64,000 nt of DNA from NCBI GenBank assembly GCA_020425605.1, contig JAGQRH010000019.1:1-64000 (forward strand). Reading direction: 5' to 3'. Of the stretch, positions 16,661 through 23,345 are shown one piece after another (position 1 is the stretch's first letter; each line of letters opens with the position of its first letter). Origin of the DNA: Planctomycetota bacterium. Its GTDB lineage: Bacteria; Planctomycetota; UBA8742; UBA2392. Made by a program: the position numbers and the translations under genes. The notes under the pieces are model-generated. The model saw only the letters and a program-made list of their open reading frames with translations, ran no database searches and was not told the DNA's origin.

Positions 16661-16743
16661 GCCCCTTTCGGGGCTCAGAACGTCGACCACCGGATTCCCG
16701 GCGCTCACGCGCCGGGCTAACACATGACGCGCCCTTCGGGCGC
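16661..16743 (-). repeat. REP-like element family B, copy B4 (inverted)
   Basis: On the minus strand: GCGCCC-GAA-GGGCGC, ATGTGTTAGCCCGGCGCG with GCGCCGGGAAT, then a GCCCC/GGGGC hairpin. It begins 15 bases after the RAYT-B stop and closes the REP-RAYT-REP unit in inverted orientation to B3. Confidence 0.88.
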
Positions 16744-16844
16744 TGAAAGACGGCCAAGCTGGCTCGCGCGACTTGGTTGTCACAAGAGCCCCGGCCGAAA
16801 GACCGGGGCACGCGGATGAGCTTCGCGTGAAGGCGCTTTGATGT

Positions 16845-16887
16845 CGCCCGCCTGAATCGGCGGGCGTCCCCGGCGTTTCCGCCGGGG
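16845..16887 (-). terminator. Two hairpins downstream of the candidate selenoprotein
   Basis: CCCCGGCG-TTTC-CGCCGGGG (16868-16887) starts 2 bases past the stop codon of the minus-strand gene. It is followed by CGCCCGCC/GGCGGGCG (16845-16866). A third hairpin, GCCCCGG/CCGGGGC, lies at 16788-16809. None has a T tract, so they may protect the 3' end or slow the polymerase rather than act as classic terminators. Confidence 0.5.
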
Positions 16888-16889
16888 CT

Positions 16890-18089
16890 CTAGCGCTTCT
16901 TCTTTCGTTTGTTGGCCTTCTCGGCCTTCTCGATCATGGCCTTGACGGGCTCTTCGAAGGCCTTGCGCAGGTCGCCGCGGGTCTGCTCGTTGTAGTCCTT
17001 GGGGAAGTCGACCTTCTTGCCGGTCAGCTCCTGCAGGTGCGCGTGCGCCTTTTCCGCCACGCGCTTGGCCATGCCGGCGTACCACTCGATCGTCTTCGCG
17101 TCCTCATTTCCGCCGGTGCTCTCGATAAAGCAATCGAGCAGGATCTGCGCGGCCGGCGCTTTCGCATCGTCTACGCGCTTGCCGATCTGCCCGATGGCGT
17201 CCACGGCCGTTCCCGTGGTGCCGTTGTTGGCCGCGCCATCGACCGCGTGCGGCTTGATGGCTTCCAGTGAGTCGGCGTCGCCGCACAGCGCGAGCGCGCC
17301 GATGGCGTAGCTGCGCAGCACGTTCGGGTTGCGGCTTTCCTTCGGGTCACGCACGAGGTCTTCGAGCTGCGTGACGACTTCATCGGTGAACGTGACCTTC
17401 TCGCCCGCGTTCTTGATCGCCTTGCAGACCTCGTAGCGCAGCAGGTCGTTTTTGACCTTCAGCAGCTCGCCGGCCTTGTCGACCAGCTCTTTGGGATCTT
17501 CCTTGCCGAAGTACTCCACCGCGCGAAAGCGCGCGACCAGGTCTTCGCTCTCGAGCGCTTTCTTGGCGGCCTTGGCGCTGGGCTTGGTCTCGAGCTCGCT
17601 GGCGAGCACTTCGCCTTCCTTCAGCTTCTTGAGCAGCTCTTCGGCCTTGGCGTACTTCGGCGGCGTGATCTTGGTGTTCTCGACGGCCTTGAGGAAGCCA
17701 TCCACCTGGCGCCCGGTTTCGCCGACGACTTCCAGCGTGTACGGGTCGACCAGCAGCAACTGCGGCCATGAGCTGACGCTGAACCGGATGCGGATACGCG
17801 TAGCCGCCCGGTCGGCATCGCCCTCCTTGAAGTCGTTGTAGACGTGGAGCCAGACGATGTCGTCGTAGATGGGTTTCAGTTTTTCGCTGGGGAGCAACTG
17901 CTCCTCTACAGGCACGCAGTGCGGTCAGTAGGTCTTGGTGAAGTAGAGGAAGATGGGCTTGTTGCCCTCCAGCGCCTCCTTCACCGCCTCCTGCAAGTCC
18001 TGTTTCCACGGCGGGCCTTCCGGCAGCTTCTCACCGGCAAAGCACGGCGCCGCAAACACCAGCAGTAGCAATAGCGAGATGGTTTTCAT
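16890..18089 (-). CDS. Candidate selenoprotein: secreted thioredoxin-like protein with U-P-H-C motif
   Basis: Read straight through one TGA, this is a 399-residue protein. ATG 18089 starts a signal peptide (MKTISLLLLLVFAAP, cleaved near CFA-GEK). A thioredoxin-like strand KPIFLYFTKTY leads to residue 55, encoded by TGA at 17927-17925, then Pro-His-Cys58. A CPHC or CxxC motif is expected exactly here in this fold, so selenocysteine in place of the first Cys is the best reading. The frame stays open for 344 codons after the TGA. These cover the rest of the thioredoxin domain (WPQLLLVDPYTLEVVG), a helical HEAT-like region at about residues 140-360, and a basic KANKRKKKR tail. A hairpin with AGUU loop lies 25 bases after the TGA. 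Without recoding, only a truncated 54-residue product or a GTG-started fragment from 17915 would form. Alternatives are a TGC-to-TGA mutation or a sequencing error. Confidence 0.8.
17887..17911 (-). promoter_or_regulatory. Candidate bacterial SECIS hairpin
   Basis: On the mRNA, GGAGC (17904-17900) pairs with GCUCC (17895-17891) around the loop AGUU. Below it, CUG can pair with CAG across an uneven internal loop (UAGA opposite C). The apical loop begins 25 bases after the UGA, and its second base is G followed by U, which fits the published bacterial SECIS pattern (loop about 16-37 bases from UGA, G in the first two loop positions). The stem is short, so this is suggestive rather than conclusive. 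Confidence 0.5.
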
Positions 18090-18326
18090 GCACGCATCTT
18101 AGCCAAGTCGATGAGCAGTCCAGCAGCGTTCCAAGAGTTGTCGGACAAGTTTGTTCGGGCTGCCGTGCGTGCGCCAAAGATGTTTCCCGCCCAAGCTCCC
18201 TGTCGCCGCCGCATCTATAGACGACAGACGCACGCAGCCCCTGCAAATGAGCCTTTCCCCAGACGCCCGGAATTTGTCGCATAGGTTGGTATATTACATT
18301 TCGTCAACACTTCGGAGGACGACGAG

Positions 18327-18503
18327 ATGCCGGCCAAACCTGCTGAAAACCGACCTCAAAGCCGCCTGCTGGGCGGGCCCGGCGACGTGCGCTGCTCGTG
18401 CGGAGCCCTTATGTTTCGGGCCTGCGGGCCGATCCAACTCGAGATGAAATGCCGCCGTTGCGGCCTGCTGTGGCGCGTTGCCACGGCCGGGGTGTGTCAG
18501 TAA
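18327..18503 (+). CDS. Com-like small zinc-finger protein
   Basis: A 58-residue protein with a strong GGAGG site 8 bases before the ATG. Two cysteine pairs, RCSCGALMFRA and MKCRRCGLLW, are spaced as in Com, the zinc-finger translational activator of phage Mu mom mRNA (C-x-C/C-x2-C, then hydrophobics, then C-x2-C). The function here is inferred only from the fold; no phage genes are nearby. The next gene also begins with a cysteine cluster and carries a DNA-binding domain, so the two may act together. It is divergent from the candidate selenoprotein. Confidence 0.75.
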   Translation: MPAKPAENRPQSRLLGGPGDVRCSCGALMFRACGPIQLEMKCRRCGLLWRVATAGVCQ

Positions 18504-18570
18504 AATCTTACATTTTTCTTACAGGAGGCCAGAACCTCGCGAAGGTCGGAGCCCAACGAACGAGGCTCCA

Positions 18571-18948
18571 TTGAACAAGTTTACCTGCGACAATTGCCCC
18601 CTGCGGGCAAGCTGCAACCGGCCGTGCGCCGCTGTGGCCGCCATGCTGCCGGGCATCAACAAAGGCGCGGTGGCCGGGCTCGAGCACCGTGACCCGCTGC
18701 GTGCCGCGCGTCGGCTGCACGCGCTTATGCGCGAGGCGCGCTTTCTGACCGATCATCGCGACCGGCTGCAAGGCCGCCAGCGCCTGGTGTTCGACCTGAC
18801 CTACAATGAGGGGCTCAGCCAGCGCGAGATCGCCCGGCTGCTCGGCGTGCACACGCGCAGCGTCGGCTTCATGCTGGCCCGCGCCCGCAAACAAATCGCG
18901 CGCTTCGCGGCCGGGCGGCGCGGTAGCCAGCGGGTGCGACGGCGTTAG
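18571..18948 (+). CDS. Cys-cluster HTH regulator, sigma-70 region 4-like
   Basis: About 125 residues from a TTG start at 18571, which has GAGG 6 bases upstream; the open frame goes further back, but into the preceding gene. The N-terminus FTCDNCPLRASCNRPC has four cysteines that could bind zinc or an Fe-S cluster. The C-terminal half is a helix-turn-helix like sigma region 4 or ECF regulators (RQRLVFDLTYNEGLSQREIA then LLGVHTRSVGFMLARARKQI), followed by a basic tail. Sigma region 2 is absent, so it is more likely a DNA-binding regulator than a sigma factor. Confidence 0.72.
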   Translation: MNKFTCDNCPLRASCNRPCAAVAAMLPGINKGAVAGLEHRDPLRAARRLHALMREARFLTDHRDRLQGRQRLVFDLTYNEGLSQREIARLLGVHTRSVGFMLARARKQIARFAAGRRGSQRVRRR

Positions 18949-18957
18949 ACTCGCGCG

Positions 18958-19434
18958 ATGGACTACGAAGCAACGGTACGCCAGACGACCATGCAGATGA
19001 CCGTGCTGGCATTCTCATTCGTCAGTGGCGTGCTGATGTTCACGGTGGCCGGCTTCGTGCTCGGGCCGGTGTTTGATGCCGAAGGAATCGCAAGCACCGG
19101 TGAAACTCTGCGCCTGATTGCGATCGGGCTGCCGATTGCGGCGATCCCGGTTTCGGTGCAGGTGTTCATGTCGCAAAGCAAACGCATGGCCGCGATGGAA
19201 AGCTGGGAGACGCGCATCGGCGCGCTGCGCGGGCGCACGATCGTGATGACCGCGATCTTCGAAGGGCCGGCGCTGTTCTCGGCCGTGGTGATCCTTTTGA
19301 CCGGCTTCAGCTGGCATGCAGTGCCGGCGCTGGTGTTGTTCATGGCGGCCATGGGCGGGCTGATGCCGACCCGCGGGCGCATCGCGAACGCCATCGGCGG
19401 GCCGGACGGCAGCAAGGTCGACCCGTATTCGTAG
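18958..19434 (+). CDS. Small integral membrane protein
   Basis: A 158-residue protein with four predicted membrane helices at about residues 14-38, 49-71, 97-118 and 120-136. It starts 10 bases after the regulator at 18571 and is probably co-transcribed with it. A short loop with QSKRMAAMESWETR sits between helices two and three. The family is not recognised. It could be the membrane partner or target of the upstream regulator, but that is only positional. Confidence 0.72.
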   Translation: MDYEATVRQTTMQMTVLAFSFVSGVLMFTVAGFVLGPVFDAEGIASTGETLRLIAIGLPIAAIPVSVQVFMSQSKRMAAMESWETRIGALRGRTIVMTAIFEGPALFSAVVILLTGFSWHAVPALVLFMAAMGGLMPTRGRIANAIGGPDGSKVDPYS

Positions 19435-19488
19435 TTTGCGCGCGGCGCTTGTGTACATACCATCCGGAAGGTGCGACGGAGACAGGGC

Positions 19489-20064
19489 GTGGAATACACA
19501 CTCGACAAGTTCATTGAAGATTCGCGGATGGCGGCCGCGGAGTACCCGGAGTTTTCGGACGTCGTCTCGGTGCTTGTGCCGAAGATGATGAAGCTGATTT
19601 CGGGCCCGCGCGACTTCCTGAAGCCGGAGCATTTCCAGGACGACCCGAACCATTACGCACGCAACGCGGTCTGGGTCTGCCCGGAAGACGGCATCAGCCT
19701 GTTCACAATGGTCTGGAACCCGGGCCAGTGGACGCCCGTGCACGACCACGGCACCTGGGGCGTAGTCGGCGTGCTGAAGGGCGTGCTTGAAGAGCGGAAC
19801 TTCATTCGCATCGACGATCGCTCGCATGACGACGAAGGCATCGTGCTGAAGCGCGGCGGCGTATCCACGCTGGCTGAGCACAGCGTGACCACCTTCGTGC
19901 CGAACCCCGACCACATCCACAAGACCGGCGTGCCCGACACGCGCGGCCAGGCCGTCACGCTGCACCTTTACGGGCGCGAGATGAACGACTACTACTGCTA
20001 CAACGTCGCCACCGGCCGGCGTTCGCACGTGCAGGTAAGCTACCGGGACGCGAGGGTGGTATGA
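19489..20064 (+). CDS. Cysteine dioxygenase type I-like cupin
   Basis: A 191-residue cupin. The iron-binding HxH appears as PVHDHGTWGVVGVLKG, and a later His in FVPNPDHIHKTG completes the usual three-histidine site. WNPGQWTPVHDHG and VTLHLYGREM are typical of bacterial cysteine dioxygenase-like proteins, which oxidise thiols such as cysteine or 3-mercaptopropionate to sulfinates. GTG 19489 is chosen because GGAG lies 7 bases upstream; a GTG at 19471 is possible. Thiol specificity cannot be decided here. It overlaps the next gene by 4 bases. Confidence 0.87.
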   Translation: MEYTLDKFIEDSRMAAAEYPEFSDVVSVLVPKMMKLISGPRDFLKPEHFQDDPNHYARNAVWVCPEDGISLFTMVWNPGQWTPVHDHGTWGVVGVLKGVLEERNFIRIDDRSHDDEGIVLKRGGVSTLAEHSVTTFVPNPDHIHKTGVPDTRGQAVTLHLYGREMNDYYCYNVATGRRSHVQVSYRDARVV

Positions 20065-20393
20065 ATTCAGAGATCGTGATTGCGATGTATCGGCCGTATG
20101 ACTCATCCAACAACGCGGCAATGATGGAGCTGATCCGTCAGCACAACACGACGCTGCGCGTGGAAGAGCTGATCACAGATCGGCCGTCCGTGCTGATGCA
20201 GAGCCAGGACGGTACGTTCATCGAAGTCTTCGAATGGCTGCCCGGCGCGGCCAAGGCGGCGCACGATCACCCGGCGATCCAGAAGATCTGGAAGCGCATG
20301 GAAGAGATCGGCGAGTTCGCGCCCCTGATCAGCCTGCCCGAGGCCGAGGGTAAGTTCCCACACTTCAAGCCCGTCGACGGTGTCGTGACGTAG
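20061..20393 (+). CDS. ABM-like small protein coupled to the cupin gene
   Basis: A 110-residue protein starting inside the stop of the cupin gene (ATGA overlap), so the two are translationally coupled. The strand-helix pattern IVIAMYRPYDS ... AAMMELIRQHNTTLRVEEL ... FIEVFEWLPG resembles dimeric alpha/beta-barrel proteins of the antibiotic-biosynthesis-monooxygenase type. No catalytic site can be named. It probably assists or modulates the thiol dioxygenase, but this is inference. Confidence 0.78.
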   Translation: MNSEIVIAMYRPYDSSNNAAMMELIRQHNTTLRVEELITDRPSVLMQSQDGTFIEVFEWLPGAAKAAHDHPAIQKIWKRMEEIGEFAPLISLPEAEGKFPHFKPVDGVVT

Positions 20394-20423
20394 CGAGGGC
20401 GACCCCGCTGCGAATGGTGAAAC

Positions 20424-20765
20424 TTGAACGTTTTGCGCCTCGACTCAGTAGTCTTCGAAACCCCGGATGTTGCGCGGGCGCGAAAATTCTACGTGGACAC
20501 GCTGGGCCTGCACGTCGGGACATTCGTCAAGGACGGCGCGACCGTTGCCGACGAAGACGAGAAGTACTTTAACCTGGAAGTTGGTGGCACGCTGCTCGGC
20601 TTTGAGCTTGGCCAGACTCAGGCCGGTACCATAGTGCTGATGGTCGACGACCTGAAGGCCGCACTGGACGAGCTTGCCGACCGACAAGTCAAGCCGACTC
20701 GCCAGGCCGCGAACTTCGCGATCATTGCCGACCCCGACGGCCGCGAAATCATCCTGCAGGCTTGA
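20424..20765 (+). CDS. VOC-superfamily (glyoxalase-like) protein
   Basis: A 113-residue single VOC domain. LDSVVFETPDVARARKFYVD is the usual first strand and helix; TLLGFELG and FAIIADPDGREIILQ close the fold. TTG at 20424 is the first possible start after an in-frame stop, and no good ribosome site is visible. The last 17 bases overlap the convergent methyltransferase gene. Its substrate is unknown. It follows the cupin pair by about 30 bases and could share its transcript. Confidence 0.82.
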   Translation: MNVLRLDSVVFETPDVARARKFYVDTLGLHVGTFVKDGATVADEDEKYFNLEVGGTLLGFELGQTQAGTIVLMVDDLKAALDELADRQVKPTRQAANFAIIADPDGREIILQA

Positions 20766-21504
20766 CCAGCTCATAGATGATGAAGATCGCCGCGCGGAAC
20801 AGGTCATCAAGTCCGGGACGGCGCTTGAGTTGCGCTTCGTTTGGCATCGGCTCGTGCACACGCTTGACCGTCAACCCCGCGTCGATGAACGCGTTGATCG
20901 TGGTGCTGAACATACGGTGGTAGTTCGTCAGCTTGAACTTCGGCCCGAACGGCAGGGTGCGCGGGCCTTCTTCGCTGTAGTTGTCGACCTTGTAGTGGAG
21001 CTTGCGGCCCTTGTCGTCCCGTTGCCACCAGTTGCCGGTGCTGACGGCCGTTGCCATTGGCGACAGGTTTGCCACCAGCAGCCGACCGCCTGGCTTCAGC
21101 ACGCGCGCGGCCTGGTTCAGTGCGGCCTGCATGTCGGGAACGTCGACGAGCGAGATATAGGAAACCGCAAGGTCGAACGCGCCATCGGGCACGCTCTGCA
21201 GCTCTTCCATGTCGCCTACGAGGTACTTCTCGCGTTCGCCCTTGTGGGCCTCGGCGTACTCAATGAACGCGGGCTGAAGATCGACGCCGAGCACTTCGGC
21301 ACCGCGCCCGGCCAGCATGCGGCAGAATCGGCCTTCGCCACAGCCGAGGTCGATCACGCGCTTGCCGGAGACATCGCCGACCAGCTCCAGCATCCAGTCG
21401 TCAAGGATGCCTTCGCGCGCTTCATCACGCTGCTCTTCGCAACGCGCAATCCAGTCCCGCGCAAACGCCTCCCACTCCGCCTTCAGCTTGTCCTTGTCCG
21501 CCAT
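20749..21504 (-). CDS. Class I SAM-dependent methyltransferase
   Basis: A 251-residue methyltransferase of the UbiE/Methyltransf_11 type. Motif I is VIDLGCGEGRFCRMLAGRG, followed by EVLGVDLQPAFIEYA, then FDLAVSYISLVDVPD and VLKPGGRLLVANLSP. The C-terminal part has FRMFST-like YHRMFSTTINAFIDAGL and KRVHEPMP, typical of small-molecule methyltransferases. ATG 21504 is chosen over an in-frame TTG two codons upstream. The substrate cannot be inferred. It is convergent with the VOC gene. Confidence 0.9.
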   Translation of the reverse strand: MADKDKLKAEWEAFARDWIARCEEQRDEAREGILDDWMLELVGDVSGKRVIDLGCGEGRFCRMLAGRGAEVLGVDLQPAFIEYAEAHKGEREKYLVGDMEELQSVPDGAFDLAVSYISLVDVPDMQAALNQAARVLKPGGRLLVANLSPMATAVSTGNWWQRDDKGRKLHYKVDNYSEEGPRTLPFGPKFKLTNYHRMFSTTINAFIDAGLTVKRVHEPMPNEAQLKRRPGLDDLFRAAIFIIYELVKPAG

Positions 21505-21677
21505 TGTCAAATCATAGCGCGGACGCTTACCACATCTTGGTACTTTCTATGCCGACTGGGAGCGACTCACGAGAGGTGGGGCCGGGGAGTGCAAATGATG
21601 GGAGCCAATTAATTAACGGATGCCAAGATTCGATAACTAACAAGCGGCCGCAAGATCATAGAGAAGGCAAGTGCGGG

Positions 21678-23345
21678 CTACTTGCGCTCAAGATCCGCGA
21701 TCAGGACTTTGCCAACGGGGCCGGGGGTGATGGTCACCGCATGCTCGCCGGGTTTGAGCCGAACCGCCCAGCGCATCTGGCGCAGCGTTGTTGTCGGGCG
21801 TTCGATGATCATCGGCAACGGGTCACGCTCGAGTGTGTCGTACTGATCGAGCGGCGCGTCTAGCGTGCGGTGTTGGATTATTGCCTTGATCTCTCCATTC
21901 GACCAATCCAGCCCGCAGTAGTCGCCAACCGCGATGAACTCGCGGATGTTGTCAGGCAGCCACACGTGAAAGCTTGACCCGTACTCGCCAATGTAGCCCA
22001 GCACCGACACATCGTGCCAGTCAGCCTGCTGGCCTTCGAAGAGTGACAGCTGCGAGTCAACATGCGGCCGCCCGGTGGGTAGTTTGTCGGGCACGACTTC
22101 GTCTTCAGCAACCTCCCACATGCGGAATCGAAACACGCCCGGCGGGTCAGCCCTGAAGTTTGCGATGTCGAGCTTCCTCTGCTCCCACGCTTTGCGCGCG
22201 TCTGCGCGCTGTGCGGGCGGAAGTGAGTTTTCGTCGAAGGTCGCAACGACCATGAGTCCGTGCTGGTCAAACTCAGCGCCGGGCAGTTCGAGCAAACCGG
22301 CGTCTTCAAGCTGGGTAAACACCTGGTCCCCGCAAGCTTGGCCGTATCGGCCCCAGCTATTCCATTCGTACGGGTCGGACATGTCGTACCACAAGTATCG
22401 ATAGAACGGGTCATCGCCCGTGAGATGGCGACGCAATGTGCCGAGCAGATTGAAGGTCACACGTTCCTTGCCCGCGCCGAGGACCGTCACGGTGTTCGCG
22501 AAGCTGGCGCCGCAGGAGAGCTGCAACTCGTACTTGCGCCCATTGGCGGCCACTTGGATCACGCCCGGGTCGGCGACATCGGCGACAAACGGCTGATAGC
22601 GTGATTCCAGCTCAGGCATAGATACGCCGCCGGACGTTGTCATCACAGGCCGGGCACGCTTGAAGACGCACTCAGTGATCTGTCCGTGCGCTCGCAGGCG
22701 CCCGTTTGCAAGCTTGACCGCCCACAGATTTACTTCGCGGCCGTTGTGGACATCTTCTACGAATGTGTTGTCCCTCGGGCCGGGCATGCGTTCGTTGTTC
22801 CACATGATTGGCGAATTCGCGATCCTGGCGACAGACAACTGTTCGCCGATGAGCCCCGACGCAGTCCCGAACAGTCGACCGTCTTCGTAGACCACAACCC
22901 GCACGCGCGCGCGGAGCGAAGTGATGAGCAAGTCCAGCACGTCTCGAATTCGGTCGTGTGCGGCAGCTGGCGCAACGATGTGGGCCATCAGGCGCTCGCC
23001 GAAGCGTATGAAGGAAATGCCCATGTCCTTGTTCTTCGGGATAAGGGGCCCTCCAACATTCCAAAAGAGTGCTTCGAGGCGATCGGTGTCTTCACCGGCA
23101 GCGCCTGCGGTCGAGTCAGAATGAAAGACCGGATCGTCGGGGTAGACGATGACGCCGGAGTCATTCATCACACCCGAGTCCAGTCGCAGGCGACTCCTCG
23201 GCTCGACCAGGCCTGAGTAGATGATTTCCGTAACGTCATAGAACTCGCCGACAAAGGCCTCGGCGGGTTCAGGCTTGGGCGCGGCATGTTCAGGCACGAC
23301 CGCGACGACCGCAAGCAGCAACAGCGCGACCAGGAGATTGCGCAT
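21678..23345 (-). CDS. Secreted protein, paralogue of the 23345 gene
   Basis: A 555-residue exported protein with signal peptide MRNLLVALLLLAVVAVVPEH. No known catalytic domain is seen. Near residues 110-155, LMAHIVAPAAAHDRIRDVLD followed by an Arg-rich strand resembles the N-domain (STN-like) pattern found in secretin-type proteins, and the upstream gene has the same block. The rest is beta-rich with repeated references to short strands and ends VGKVLIADLERK. Its ATG shares a base with the TAA of the upstream gene (TAATG), so the pair is translationally coupled. Confidence 0.75.
   Translation of the reverse strand: MRNLLVALLLLAVVAVVPEHAAPKPEPAEAFVGEFYDVTEIIYSGLVEPRSRLRLDSGVMNDSGVIVYPDDPVFHSDSTAGAAGEDTDRLEALFWNVGGPLIPKNKDMGISFIRFGERLMAHIVAPAAAHDRIRDVLDLLITSLRARVRVVVYEDGRLFGTASGLIGEQLSVARIANSPIMWNNERMPGPRDNTFVEDVHNGREVNLWAVKLANGRLRAHGQITECVFKRARPVMTTSGGVSMPELESRYQPFVADVADPGVIQVAANGRKYELQLSCGASFANTVTVLGAGKERVTFNLLGTLRRHLTGDDPFYRYLWYDMSDPYEWNSWGRYGQACGDQVFTQLEDAGLLELPGAEFDQHGLMVVATFDENSLPPAQRADARKAWEQRKLDIANFRADPPGVFRFRMWEVAEDEVVPDKLPTGRPHVDSQLSLFEGQQADWHDVSVLGYIGEYGSSFHVWLPDNIREFIAVGDYCGLDWSNGEIKAIIQHRTLDAPLDQYDTLERDPLPMIIERPTTTLRQMRWAVRLKPGEHAVTITPGPVGKVLIADLERK

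Noticed and set aside
16890..17915. A separate protein starting at GTG 17915
   Set aside because: It would begin just after the second Cys of a thioredoxin motif, without a signal peptide or ribosome site. The full frame through the TGA makes a complete protein.
16890..18089. UGA reassigned in this genome as an ordinary amino acid
   Set aside because: Many genes here end at TGA with correct family length (for example ArsR, RecQ and the cupin/ABM ATGA overlap), so UGA is normally a stop.
20674..21612. A long plus-strand frame over the methyltransferase
   Set aside because: It is antisense to the SAM methyltransferase, which has clear motifs.
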